From NCBI RefSeq assembly GCF_007362775.1, contig NZ_CP041692.1, forward strand, positions 1,922,001 through 1,986,000: a DNA stretch of 64,000 nucleotides, written 5' to 3'. A model generated the notes under the pieces. It saw nothing but the letters and a program-made list of their open reading frames with translations, was not told the DNA's origin and ran no database searches. Below, in pieces: positions 53,363-61,611 of the stretch (within the stretch, counting starts at the first letter, position 1; every line of letters begins with the position of its first letter). A program made the position numbers and the translations under genes. Origin of the DNA: Microlunatus elymi. GTDB lineage: Bacteria; Actinomycetota; Actinomycetes; Propionibacteriales; Propionibacteriaceae.

Positions 53363-53899
53363 TCAGGCTTGGCTCGCCGCTCTCTCCCACGGCAGCGGAC
53401 GGTCCGGGGCAGTTGGTGAAGTAGGGACGACGACCACCGGGCGCCACTGTCGATGAGCGAGATGGACGGCCACAGATGTGCCGAGAAAGTCTTGGATGTT
53501 GGCGCGTAGCCCGCCCGCGCGGCTGCCGACCACGATCACTTCGGCGTTGAGGATCTCTGCCTCTTCACGCAGCGCGATGGAGGTATCTCCCGCCAGTTGG
53601 CGGAAATCTACCGAGAGATCCGCCGGTACGAGAGCGAGAATGTGGTCACGTAGCTGCGGATCGAAGTCGTCCGGATCGTCGGCAAGGTCGGGGTCTATGG
53701 GTTCCGATTCGAACGTGCCGTCAGGCAACTCGCGGATGGGGAAACGGCTGGTGTCAACATGAGCGCAGATCAGCGTGACCCCGAACAGTGCGGCCAGCTT
53801 CGCGGCCACCAGAATCACGACGTCCTTCTGTTGCGGCTTGACGCCGACCAACACACACGGCGACGGCGCCCCTGGGGCAGGTATTCCCGATTCGGTCAT
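53363..53899 (-). CDS. Universal stress protein family
   Basis: This 178-residue protein has a single Usp domain. The N-terminal strand CVLVGVKPQQKDVVILVAAK leads into a helix; the ATP-binding loop is EVIVVGSRAGGLRANIQDFL with GTSVAVHLAHRQWRPVVVVP, a version of the G-x-x-G-x(9)-G-S/T pattern. An unusual acidic insert (SEPIDPDLADDPDDFDPQ) lies in the middle. Usp proteins bind ATP and accumulate in growth arrest. It stands alone in the island. Confidence 0.88.
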   Translation of the reverse strand: MTESGIPAPGAPSPCVLVGVKPQQKDVVILVAAKLAALFGVTLICAHVDTSRFPIRELPDGTFESEPIDPDLADDPDDFDPQLRDHILALVPADLSVDFRQLAGDTSIALREEAEILNAEVIVVGSRAGGLRANIQDFLGTSVAVHLAHRQWRPVVVVPTSPTAPDRPLPWERAASQA

Positions 53900-53934
53900 C
53901 TCGTACTCCCGGGATCAGTAGGGAGCAGGAGTCG

Positions 53935-54258
53935 TCAGCCGGCCGGCGGTTCGAGAAGGTTCTCTCGGGCGGACGCCGTCGCCCAACCGATATTCAACCG
54001 TGCCGCGGCATCGACGACAAGTGCTGAGGCGACCCGTGCGTTGGCTCCCATAACGGTGTCCGCAGTACGGCGATGGGACTCGCCGGGCCCGAGCGGGCCG
54101 ATGTGCTGAGCGGCTGATGGTCCCTGCAATGTGAGGCAGGTGATCGTCGTGACACGTTCCGGCCAGGTGAGGTCGCTCCTCTTGATCATCGAATCGGACC
54201 ACGGCCACCCGCCGACACCAGCCACCGACCGGATGAGGTCACTCGCAGACGTGATCAT
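53935..54258 (-). CDS. Hypothetical protein
   Basis: A 107-residue frame starts at ATG 54258, with GGAG about 9 bases upstream. It contains PERVTTITCLTLQGPSAAQH and TADTVMGANARVASALVVDA. No family recognised and the start is uncertain. It is divergent from the toxin-antitoxin pair. Confidence 0.35.
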   Translation of the reverse strand: MITSASDLIRSVAGVGGWPWSDSMIKRSDLTWPERVTTITCLTLQGPSAAQHIGPLGPGESHRRTADTVMGANARVASALVVDAAARLNIGWATASARENLLEPPAG

Positions 54259-54319
54259 CGGGCAGCTCCATCGGGCACCAGCCTCAACGCGCAGCCGGGT
54301 GCCGGGCACGCACTTCGCT

Positions 54320-54339
54320 TGTAGACTGATGAATCTACA
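54320..54339. promoter_or_regulatory. Inverted repeat upstream of toxin-antitoxin pair
   Basis: TGTAGA (54320-54325) and TCTACA (54334-54339) form a perfect 6-bp inverted repeat with 8 bases between, 18 bases before the antitoxin start. Antitoxins of this kind repress their own promoter, so this is the likely site. Confidence 0.6.
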
Positions 54340-54356
54340 GAGACTACGATGGTGCC

Positions 54357-54554
54357 ATGTCCGACACGACAACGATCCGGATCAGCCGGACCACTCATCA
54401 CGAGTTACGGAGGCTCGCCCACCAACGGCACCAAACAGTCGCCGACACGGTCGCTCGAGCTGTCCGACTGCTGCTCCAAGACGACATCGGCCACGACCTC
54501 TCTGCACCGCTGACCGACGAGGAAACTTCCTGGCTCGATGCTGACGCAGGGTGA
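54357..54554 (+). CDS. Antitoxin of a MazEF-type module (ribbon-helix-helix-like)
   Basis: This 65-residue protein begins SDTTTIRISRTTHHELRRLA, the beta-strand/helix start of a ribbon-helix-helix DNA-binding domain, then HQTVADTVARAVRLLLQDD. The acidic C-terminus (PLTDEETSWLDADAG) is the flexible toxin-neutralising segment. It overlaps the toxin gene by 17 bases. It binds the toxin and represses the operon. Confidence 0.85.
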   Translation: MSDTTTIRISRTTHHELRRLAHQRHQTVADTVARAVRLLLQDDIGHDLSAPLTDEETSWLDADAG

Positions 54555-54876
54555 TGTCGTCGAACTCGATCTCGGCACACCATCTGGGTCGGAGGCCGGA
54601 CTGTTCCGGCCGGCTGTCGTCGTGACCGCGGCCCGGATCCTGCGTGGCGGCCCGAACGTGGTGCAGGTCGTCCCGCTGACCCGCACGCTTCGAGACAGCG
54701 GTGCCGAAGTGGTGATCGAACCGGATGATCGAAACGGACTCCGCGCACCGTCGTCCGCTCAATGCCAGCACGTGCGCGCAGTGGCCACCGGCAGGATCGC
54801 AGCGCACACCGGCAACGTCGGCCCGGTGGTGCTCCAGCAAATCCGCAACGTTCTCGCAGCCATGTTCGACCTCTAA
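54538..54876 (+). CDS. MazF/PemK-family endoribonuclease toxin
   Basis: This 112-residue protein has the MazF core: GDVVELDLGTPSGSEAGLFR, PAVVVTAAR, VVQVVPLTRTLRDS and a final VGPVVLQQIRNVLAAMFDL. The catalytic Arg (FRPAVVV) and Ser/Thr (PLTRT) are present. MazF toxins cut single-stranded mRNA at short sequences. The pair sits 130 bases inside the right attachment repeat, an addiction module that would stabilise the island. Confidence 0.9.
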   Translation: MLTQGDVVELDLGTPSGSEAGLFRPAVVVTAARILRGGPNVVQVVPLTRTLRDSGAEVVIEPDDRNGLRAPSSAQCQHVRAVATGRIAAHTGNVGPVVLQQIRNVLAAMFDL

Positions 54877-55005
54877 CGGTGAGCGCGGATCACTTCAGCC
54901 GAACGGTGCGGCGCGGCCGAGCGGTCTGATTCGATAGAGGTTGGGTTCGGTCGATGCGGCGGCTGTGGTTGCTATCGACGATGCTTTCGGCGCTACTCTC
55001 ATGAT

Positions 55006-55027
55006 GTTCGAATCCCCTTAGCTCCAC
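55006..55027 (+). repeat. Right attachment repeat (attR), partial tRNA-Ala 3' end
   Basis: An exact 22-base copy of 40844-40865, without the rest of the tRNA. It marks the far boundary of the island. Confidence 0.85.
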
Positions 55028-55344
55028 GGCTCGATGACGGCGCCTTGTGAGATGTCGGCGATAGGCAGGTGTGACAGGCCCGTCGAGCGTTCGGCGCCGC
55101 CGGTGGTGTTCGCCAACTCGCGGTGAACGTGTACCAGTGTCCCCGGACGTGAGTGAATTCCGGTTTCGAAGTCGCTCGCATCTACGTTTGTCGGGATGCC
55201 CTCGGGTAGGTATGCGAACCCGGCATTGTCGAACAGACCCGAGCCGAGAGCGTCGTAGAAGACGTACCCGTTCGGAACGGTGCCGCAGAGTTCGACGCGG
55301 TAGCGACCCAGGACCGAAGGGCAGTCGGCCGGGAAGTCTTCCAT
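55018..55344 (-). CDS. Hypothetical protein ending in the att repeat
   Basis: The 108-residue frame starts at ATG 55344. It reads RYRVELCGTVPNGYVFYDAL and GFAYLPEGIPTNVDASDFET, and looks like a real globular protein of unknown family. Its last codons and the TAA stop (55018-55020) lie in the att sequence, that is, antisense to the tRNA 3' end. Before integration the gene would have ended in the tRNA gene itself. Confidence 0.5.
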   Translation of the reverse strand: MEDFPADCPSVLGRYRVELCGTVPNGYVFYDALGSGLFDNAGFAYLPEGIPTNVDASDFETGIHSRPGTLVHVHRELANTTGGAERSTGLSHLPIADISQGAVIEPWS

Positions 55345-55789
55345 GCCCGTTGGGGTCGGAGGACCGGCAACGCGGACTGCGGCGTCGAAGGTTGACTGGC
55401 TCAGTCGGAATCGGCGCGGCCCGCGCAGGTCTGATCATGCGACCTGTCGACCACCGCCCATCAGCGATCGTCCGGGAACTGCCCGGTCGCCGGATCTTGC
55501 CGCATATCAAGGGCAACGCGCTCCACTGCACGGGACGGTGATCCGAGTTCGTGCAGAAGGTTGTGGGCGTGTTGGTCGACCTCAAGGACGTGTCGGGCGC
55601 GTCCTACCGGTTCGGGTTGCTCGTGCCATGCCACTGAGAGGCCGGCCCAGGCGACGGTCCACTGCAGCAGCCGATCGATGCTGATGCCTGTGCTGTCACT
55701 GATCCCGCTACCCGCAAGCCCGGTGAATGCTCCTGCTGTGCGACGGGAAGTGGCATCGGGCGCCGGTGCCCCTTCCCGTCGACCATGGG
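55345..55789. other. About 445 bases with only weak coding signal
   Basis: A minus-strand frame ending at 55461 contains RLLQWTVAWAGLSVAWHEQP and VLEVDQHAHNLLHELGSPSR and may be a short hypothetical gene, but no good start or family supports it. Confidence 0.35.
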
Positions 55790-56164
55790 TCAGGGCTCCA
55801 AGCTGATCGAGTTGATCGGAGTCAGGTTGTAGTCGGTGTAGTAGTACTGGTTGATCCGAAAGACCGGGGAGCGACCGTTGTAGCCCTTGTTGAGGGTGGC
55901 GTACCAACCGCCGTACTGGTTGTTGAACACTCGGTGTACGCCGTACTGGTTCGACAGGTTGTGCGGGCCCCGGCTCCAGAACACTCCGCCGGATTCGGGA
56001 TGACCGCCGTTCCAGCCCTTGTTCGCCGGGTAGACGCAGACCGCGCCGTACGGACAGCCTTCGTAGGTGCCGCTCGCGTGTGCCGCGGGGGCTGTGATCA
56101 GCGAGGTGCCGACTGCCGCCGCCACGGTTGCGGCGCCGATGCCGATTCTGGTGATGTTGCGCAT
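55790..56164 (-). CDS. Secreted cysteine-containing protein (peptidase-inhibitor I36-like)
   Basis: The start is ATG 56164 (MRNITRIGIGAATVAAAVGT), with AGGAGG upstream; 124 residues. A signal peptide ends at about AAHASG (cleavage after AHA). The mature part has GCPYGAVCVYPANKGWNGG, FWSRGPHNLSNQYGVHRVFN and YNGRSPVFRINQYYY, a small beta-rich secreted fold with one disulfide, like actinobacterial inhibitor-family I36 proteins. It is exported; its target is unknown. Confidence 0.8.
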   Translation of the reverse strand: MRNITRIGIGAATVAAAVGTSLITAPAAHASGTYEGCPYGAVCVYPANKGWNGGHPESGGVFWSRGPHNLSNQYGVHRVFNNQYGGWYATLNKGYNGRSPVFRINQYYYTDYNLTPINSISLEP

Positions 56165-56476
56165 TCTTGGATGTCCTCCTAGATCGATGCCGTTGCCGGC
56201 CGGTGATCGCGAATCGATTCGCACCCAATTGGTTGTGATGTTCAGCGCGCATCAGTGAGTTTGCTCGCGCAGCAGGTCACCGGACCCGTGTCTCTGGCTC
56301 GACAGAGTGCCGATCGACCCGTCCGGATCAGGCCGCATTCAGGCCGGTGGACTCGCAACGTGATATCGGCCCGGTGCACATTGCACCAGCACTCTGAGCA
56401 CGGTGGGCGCGTTGAGTACGCCGGAGAACAACAGCTCCACGTTCCCGGACGGCGGCCACGCTGGCAGTATCAACGC
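56165..56476. other. About 310 bases between divergent genes
   Basis: It contains the promoter region of the secreted-protein gene, a 14-bp palindrome at 56209-56222, and CAGTAT at 56465-56470, 6 bases before the flavin-reductase-like start. No gene is supported. Confidence 0.5.
56209..56222. promoter_or_regulatory. Perfect 14-bp palindrome
   Basis: GCGAATCGATTCGC lies 45 bases upstream of the secreted-protein start and is a candidate operator. Confidence 0.45.
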
Positions 56477-56983
56477 ATGACGATGCGACCGCTTTCGACC
56501 GAGGAGTTCGACGAATTCGTCGAGGACTTGGACTACCCGCTGTTCGTTGTCACCGCCGACGACGGCACGGAGCGCGGCGGCTGCCTGGTCGGGTTTGCCA
56601 CCCAGGTCAGTATCGATCCTCCGCGGCTGCTGGTCTGTCTGTCCGAACAGAACCACACCCTGCGGATCGCAGCGGGCGCGGAGTTCTTGGCCGTACATAC
56701 GCTGGGCGACGACGACCACGGGCTGGCAGAGTTGTTCGGCGGTGAGACCGGTGACGAGATCGACAAGTTCGCCCGGGTCCGTTGGCATCCGGGTCCGGGC
56801 GGAGTCCCGTTGTTGGACGACCTGCCACGGTATGTGGTCGGCCGAGTGCTGCAGCGGCTGCCACTCGGTGATCATGTCGGCCAGCTGCTGATGCCGGTCG
56901 CTGCGGAGGCTCGCAAGGGCGCCGACGATGAAGCCCTGACGGTGCAGGACGTCGAGGACCTGGAGCCGGGTCACCCGGCCTGA
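56477..56983 (+). CDS. Flavin reductase-like (FMN-binding) protein
   Basis: The start is ATG 56477 (MTMRPLSTEEFDEFVEDLDY); 168 residues. The FMN-binding split barrel is visible in PLFVVTADDGTERGGCLVGF, ATQVSIDPPRLLVCLSEQNH and FLAVHTLGDDDHGLAELFGG. Family members reduce flavin with NAD(P)H or bind FMN or heme. It is convergent with the CDGSH/iron-redox pair (9 bases between), which may be functionally linked. A -10-like CAGTAT ends 6 bases before the ATG, consistent with a leaderless mRNA. Confidence 0.83.
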   Translation: MTMRPLSTEEFDEFVEDLDYPLFVVTADDGTERGGCLVGFATQVSIDPPRLLVCLSEQNHTLRIAAGAEFLAVHTLGDDDHGLAELFGGETGDEIDKFARVRWHPGPGGVPLLDDLPRYVVGRVLQRLPLGDHVGQLLMPVAAEARKGADDEALTVQDVEDLEPGHPA

Positions 56984-56992
56984 AAGGACCGG

Positions 56993-57253
56993 TCAGGGCG
57001 TTGCGGTGTCGCGGTCGCGGCGCTGCAGCAGCTTGTGCATTCCGTCGCACCACGGTGGATGAGTTGTCGTGCCACAACGGCAGACGGCGACAACGGGCCG
57101 CAGAACAGAGTGTTCACGTCCCTGATCGTCGATCAGGAGTTCGGCTCCGCGGACCAGCAACGGACCGTCCGGACTGAGGATCAATTCAATCCTGCGCGAA
57201 CCGATGCACCGAAAGCACGCGTCGGAAGCGTCGATCCGACGGGAGTTGATCAC
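56993..57253 (-). CDS. CDGSH iron-sulfur domain protein
   Basis: This 86-residue protein starts at a GTG overlapping the previous stop (GTGA). The cluster-binding motif is CRCGTTTHPPWCDGMH: C-x-C, then P-x-C-D-G-x-H, with Met where Ser/Ala/Thr is usual. The three cysteines and the histidine that hold a labile [2Fe-2S] cluster are present. It is translationally coupled to the heme-oxygenase-fold iron enzyme. Confidence 0.9.
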   Translation of the reverse strand: MINSRRIDASDACFRCIGSRRIELILSPDGPLLVRGAELLIDDQGREHSVLRPVVAVCRCGTTTHPPWCDGMHKLLQRRDRDTATP

Positions 57254-58293
57254 GGGGTCACCGCGAGCGCTCGATCGGAGGCGGGCGGATCGACCAGATG
57301 GCCGCCACGCTTCCATGTCTCCAGAAGCGGGACGGCTGCACCGGCGTCGAACCTCAGGCACGCCGCGGCGCCGATCGCGATGTCGCGTTGCAGCGTACGG
57401 TCTTCGGCGAGAAGGGCGGCACAGATTACGCGTACCGCGAGCTGCTCGTGAACGGCGTCGGCCTCGACGTGTTCGTCGAAGTACTGTGCGACGGGATCGC
57501 CCAGTCCGACCCGTCGGATGCCGGCCGCATAACGCCGGCAGGGCACCGAGCTGGTGGCCTCGAAGGCGGCGAGGTGGCCCATCGCCGCTCCCCTGCGGCG
57601 GCGATGCAGACCGAACAAGGACATGACGTTGCTGATCGCCAATACCTCGGCCGGCACGACTCCGACATGGGCGCCATAGCTGGGATCCAGATCCGCTGCC
57701 TGTAAGGCCTTCGCGAACAGGCGCTGATGGATCCGATCGCCGTCGCCGTCGCCGTACTCGTCGTACTGGAGTTCGACCAGCCCGGCCTTCGCGGCACCGT
57801 TGAGCCGGGGGAGGACGAAGCTGTGCGGATCTGCCTCCTTGAGGTGGTAGATGCTGCGGTGCATCAGCAGCTCTCGAACCTGATCGCGGTCGGCGTGCCG
57901 CTGCACGTACTCGGCCAGCGATGGTCCGGGGTACGTGTCGACGAACTCGAACAGACGGTCGGGTACATCCTGTGGGGCGGCCGTGGCCAGCGGGCCGATG
58001 AGATCAGCGCACGCCTGCTCGACGCCGGCGTCGAACACGGCCTCCAGACGTCGCCGTACCGCCAGTAGTTCCGGCGACCATTCGGCGTCGTCCGCGGCGT
58101 CTTCGAAGGATCGATAGTGGAGCTCGTACAACATCCAGAGACTCAATTGAAGATCAACATCGGTCAGCGTCTCGGCCGGTTCAGCCGACGAATCGATCAG
58201 GTCCGCGGCGAGCTTGCTGTCTGCGGCCTCCGGTGCCCGCAGCCAGGCGCCCACGGCGCGACTCAGGTCCCCCCGCGGCTGTGGTATCAGCAT
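57250..58293 (-). CDS. Iron-containing redox enzyme (heme-oxygenase-like diiron fold)
   Basis: This 347-residue all-helical protein has the spaced Glu/His pattern expected of diiron enzymes: WMLYELHYRSFED, LMHRSIYHLKEADPHSF, ELQYDEYGDGDGDRIH and QYFDEHVEADAVHEQLAVRV. The heme-oxygenase-like diiron family performs N-oxygenation, C-C cleavage and related oxidations. It is followed with a four-base overlap by the CDGSH protein, a plausible electron donor. A methyltransferase gene is divergent. The substrate is unknown. Confidence 0.85.
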   Translation of the reverse strand: MLIPQPRGDLSRAVGAWLRAPEAADSKLAADLIDSSAEPAETLTDVDLQLSLWMLYELHYRSFEDAADDAEWSPELLAVRRRLEAVFDAGVEQACADLIGPLATAAPQDVPDRLFEFVDTYPGPSLAEYVQRHADRDQVRELLMHRSIYHLKEADPHSFVLPRLNGAAKAGLVELQYDEYGDGDGDRIHQRLFAKALQAADLDPSYGAHVGVVPAEVLAISNVMSLFGLHRRRRGAAMGHLAAFEATSSVPCRRYAAGIRRVGLGDPVAQYFDEHVEADAVHEQLAVRVICAALLAEDRTLQRDIAIGAAACLRFDAGAAVPLLETWKRGGHLVDPPASDRALAVTP

Positions 58294-58408
58294 GGGTGAC
58301 TCCTCTGGGCCGGGCCGGTGGATCCGGACGACGATGCTGGATTACCCGAAATCGCCGCCCGAAAACGTCACACTCCACCCCTGTCGGGCGCGTGCTATAC
58401 GTACACCG

Positions 58409-59170
58409 GTGAGGAAGCGTTGGGCCCGGTTCGGGCCGTTGACGATCGAGTTCAGCGACGAGGTGTTGCAACCGCGGCCCTGGACGCTGGAGCAGGCACG
58501 CTGGGCGGCCGAGCTGGCCGATACGGCCCCGGACGGCCGGATCGTCGAACTGTGCTGCGGCGTGGGTCAGATCGGATTGGCCTTCGGGCGGATGTGTGTC
58601 GATCGTGGGCGTCCTCGGGACCTGGTGTTGGTGGACGCCGACACACAAGCCTGTGGTTTCGCGCGGGCCAACGCGGCTCGTACCGCACTGGGCACGGACG
58701 TCGAGGTCCGAGAATCCCTTGTGCAGAAGGCGTTCCGGCCGGATGAGACTTTTTCCGTCATGGTCGCCGACCCGCCATGGGTGCCGAGCGGCAGCACGGG
58801 CCGCTACCCCGAGGATCCGCTCTGGGCCATCGACGGTGGACCTGACGGGCTGGATATCGCGCGGAGCTGTCTCGCAAGCGTCGCACGCCATCTACAGCCC
58901 GGGGGATCGGCTGTGCTGCAACTCGGAACCGACGCGCAGATCAATGCCCTCATACCTGAGCTCGATGAAACGCTCGAGGTCGCAGAACGCAGGAGCATCC
59001 CCGGCGCGAATGGGATACTGGTCCGGCTGGTGCTCCGACCTCCGGCCGATCAGGGGCCGCACTCTTGGCAGGCCCCGGAGGCTGGTCCGCCGGGTGACAA
59101 CAGATCGCGACCGATCGGTCCCAGCACGTTCGATGACGAAGAGGCGGACACTACATGCACGGATCACTGA
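58409..59170 (+). CDS. Class I SAM-dependent methyltransferase (HemK/RsmC-like)
   Basis: The start is GTG 58409 (VRKRWARFGPLTIEFSDEVL); 253 residues. SAM-binding motif I is IVELCCGVGQIGLAFG; motif II has LVLVDADTQACGFARANAAR; the catalytic motif VADPPWVPS (D-P-P-W) is the N/D-P-P-Y/W type that methylates amide or base nitrogens. A YPEDPLWAIDGGPDGLDIAR segment is like HemK-type enzymes. CTATAC 8 bases before the start suggests a leaderless transcript. Its last 16 bases overlap the ADP-ribosylglycohydrolase gene. Confidence 0.85.
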   Translation: MRKRWARFGPLTIEFSDEVLQPRPWTLEQARWAAELADTAPDGRIVELCCGVGQIGLAFGRMCVDRGRPRDLVLVDADTQACGFARANAARTALGTDVEVRESLVQKAFRPDETFSVMVADPPWVPSGSTGRYPEDPLWAIDGGPDGLDIARSCLASVARHLQPGGSAVLQLGTDAQINALIPELDETLEVAERRSIPGANGILVRLVLRPPADQGPHSWQAPEAGPPGDNRSRPIGPSTFDDEEADTTCTDH

Positions 59171-60522
59171 ACCAGCGAGATCTGCTCCGGGCCGAGCTCA
59201 GCCAGCGCGATGAAAGCGGCTTCGAGACCTCGGGTGTGCGGGTCCAGATCGAGCGGTTGGGCGGCTTGAACTCCCTGGATCCGGCCGGTGCAGATGGTCT
59301 GTTGGCGGAGCTGGACGATCTTCCCAGGTCAGCGGAGTGGCCGTTCGTCGAGCCGGAGGGTTTGGACGAGATCAGAGCGGCCGGCGACTGGCCCGAACCG
59401 GTGCCGTTCGACCTCGACGACGGCTATGCAGAAAAGATCAACCGGGCCTGGACGGGACGGATCGCCGGCAACATGCTGGGCAAACCGGTCGAGTCGGGTG
59501 ACGAGTGGACACCGAAGGCAATCCGAACCTTCCTCGAGGCGAACGCGGCTTGGCCGCTGGTCGACTACTTCCCGGCGATGACCGACACCGGTGCCGAGCA
59601 TCCGGATTATCGCGAGAACTGGGTGGAGTCCACGGCCGGGCGGGTCGACGGATCGTCGCGTGACGACGACGTGGACTACACGATCCTCAACCTGCACGTG
59701 TTGCGTCGCGTTGGTCCGGCCTTCAGTACGGGCGACGTGGCGACGGCGTGGCTCACGATGCTGCCGTTTCTGCAGACCTACACGGCCGAGCGGGCCACCA
59801 TCCGCAATCTGATCAAGGGCATTGCGCCCGGTGGAGCGGCCCGGCATCGCAATCCGTACCGGGAGTGGATCGGCGCCGCAATCAGGGCTGACATCTTCGG
59901 CTACTGCTGCCCGGGTGATCCCGGACGAGCGGCCGAGCTGGCCTACCGCGACGCGGTGCTGTCCCACACGGCGAACGGGGTCTACGGCGAAATGTGGTGT
60001 GCCGCGTTGATCGCCGCCTCGTTCACCGCACCCAGCGCCGCTGCCGCTCTGCAGACCTCGTTGCAGGTGGTGCCCACGGGATCTCGCTTGTCGAAGGCGA
60101 TTCGGGACACGATTGCGTGGCATGCCGAAGGGCTGACCTGGCAGCAGACGCGGGATCGGATCGAGGAGGCATTCGGTCATTACGGCTGGGTACACACGAT
60201 CAACAACGCTGCTGTGTTGGCTGCCGGTCTGCTGTATGGGGACGGCAGTTTCGACCAGTCGATCGGGCTGACTGTTTGTGGGGGCTGGGACACCGACTCC
60301 AACGGCGGCACGGCCGGCTCGGTAGCTGGGATCCTGGCGCAGCGTATCGATGATCACTGGGTCGCGCCGTTGCATGATCATGTACGCAGCGCGGTGTTCG
60401 GCTACGACGGGACCTCCATCGGATGGCTGGCCGACCAGACCGTCCAGGTGGCGCGGTCGCTCCGTGCCGGCTCGAGCGAGCCGATCGATCCCGCGCCAGG
60501 CATCCCCTTGGATTCCTGGTGA
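59155..60522 (+). CDS. ADP-ribosylglycohydrolase family protein
   Basis: This 455-residue protein is all-helical. GRIAGNMLGKPVE (start of the catalytic fold, about residue 102), SSRDDDVDYTILNL (first acidic metal pair, in place of T-D-D-T) and CGGWDTDSNGGTAGSVAG (second metal motif D-T-D-S) are the magnesium-binding signatures of the ARH/DraG superfamily. The N-terminal ~95 residues are an extra domain of unknown type. Enzymes of this family remove ADP-ribose from proteins or nucleic acids, or cleave related nucleosides. It overlaps the methyltransferase gene, so the two are coexpressed. Confidence 0.88.
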   Translation: MHGSLNQRDLLRAELSQRDESGFETSGVRVQIERLGGLNSLDPAGADGLLAELDDLPRSAEWPFVEPEGLDEIRAAGDWPEPVPFDLDDGYAEKINRAWTGRIAGNMLGKPVESGDEWTPKAIRTFLEANAAWPLVDYFPAMTDTGAEHPDYRENWVESTAGRVDGSSRDDDVDYTILNLHVLRRVGPAFSTGDVATAWLTMLPFLQTYTAERATIRNLIKGIAPGGAARHRNPYREWIGAAIRADIFGYCCPGDPGRAAELAYRDAVLSHTANGVYGEMWCAALIAASFTAPSAAAALQTSLQVVPTGSRLSKAIRDTIAWHAEGLTWQQTRDRIEEAFGHYGWVHTINNAAVLAAGLLYGDGSFDQSIGLTVCGGWDTDSNGGTAGSVAGILAQRIDDHWVAPLHDHVRSAVFGYDGTSIGWLADQTVQVARSLRAGSSEPIDPAPGIPLDSW

Positions 60523-60714
60523 ACAGCGGATCGTGAACCTGTATGGGTTTGCTCAAACCGAGAGGTAAAGATTGTGGGGCGGCGGCATCGACCACGGCGA
60601 TGCAGCGAAAGCCGTCCCACTCCGCGTCTGGAGCGCCGGCTGCGCCCGCGGGAAGAGGTGTACACGATGGCGATCCTGGGTTGCAGGCCGCGGTCCGGGG
60701 AGAGTTCAGACGAG

Positions 60715-61005
60715 CTAACGCCGATGTCGCTGGTGCCCACGGCGCACCACCCACACGATTGCCACCGCCAGGATCAGCACTCCGGCAGCGATCGCGACGG
60801 CCGGCGTCAACCAGAGGATCGCCGTCAGCAGGATGGCGGCCGGGATCCAGACCAGGGCCAGGACAACCCGCCGCAACCAGGACCGTCGTCGCCGCTCGGC
60901 GCGTCCAGTCCGAGCCAGGCTGGAGGCCAGGCGGAGCAGGGTCGGATCGTCGGCCAGTTCACGCTCGATCTCGACGAGTCGGCGTTCCTCGTGCGGCGTC
61001 AGCAT
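60715..61005 (-). CDS. DUF3040 membrane protein
   Basis: The start is ATG 61005 (MLTPHEERRLVEIERELADD); 96 residues. The first 20 residues are the conserved DUF3040 helix; a basic stretch leads to two closely spaced TM helices (VVLALVWIPAAILLTAILWL and PAVAIAAGVLILAVAIVWVV). Such proteins are widespread in actinobacteria, with unknown function. An upstream in-frame start (61071) would add 22 non-conserved residues. Confidence 0.82.
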   Translation of the reverse strand: MLTPHEERRLVEIERELADDPTLLRLASSLARTGRAERRRRSWLRRVVLALVWIPAAILLTAILWLTPAVAIAAGVLILAVAIVWVVRRGHQRHRR

Positions 61006-61290
61006 GGCCAACTTCTTCCCACGTGAGCGGATTCGAAAGCATGGGTCACCGTCGTGGCTCATCGGTGGCATACCCCCGCGCGCACTGTTGCAACCGGCAA
61101 TCCGGCGATCGCGTCAGCTCGGCGGCCGGCGTCCGACGACTGGAGCTCGAGCCGGCCGGCGATCGGCGTGGTTTCGGCGCCGGGTGCTGGGGTACGGCGG
61201 CCTCACAACAGGGCCATCCGGGGCGCGCACAAGTGACCGTCTGACTGGGCGGGCCGACCGGTCTGCTCAGCGACCGAAGGAGAGCGTTCG

Positions 61291-61530
61291 ATGATCAACA
61301 AGCTACGTGAGATCGGCGTCAAGAGCGACTACGCCTACATCGGCGCGGTCGCGTCGATCGGGCTGGCCTACCTGAGCCACTACAGCAGTCGACTGCGCAA
61401 GAACAGCGACAAGGCGCAGGCCGACCGCTGGGGAATCTTCGTCGGCACCTGGGCGCCGACCCTGTTCGGACTGGGAATCGCTCTGCGGCTCGAGGAGCTG
61501 CACGACGATACGCCGGCTGCCAAGAGTTAG
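61291..61530 (+). CDS. Small conserved membrane protein
   Basis: This 79-residue protein has a strong ribosome-binding site (GAAGGAGAG). Residues 15-31 (AYIGAVASIGLAYLSHY) and 49-67 (IFVGTWAPTLFGLGIALRLE) are two hydrophobic helices around a basic loop. Similar short proteins occur singly in actinobacterial genomes. Function unknown. Confidence 0.7.
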   Translation: MINKLREIGVKSDYAYIGAVASIGLAYLSHYSSRLRKNSDKAQADRWGIFVGTWAPTLFGLGIALRLEELHDDTPAAKS

Positions 61531-61611
61531 TGGGGCCGGCAGACCCGAGACCGGCACCGTCGGGCGGCTCGATCGCTGGTTCTGCCGGTCTGCCGGGCGT
61601 ACCGAAGCTCG

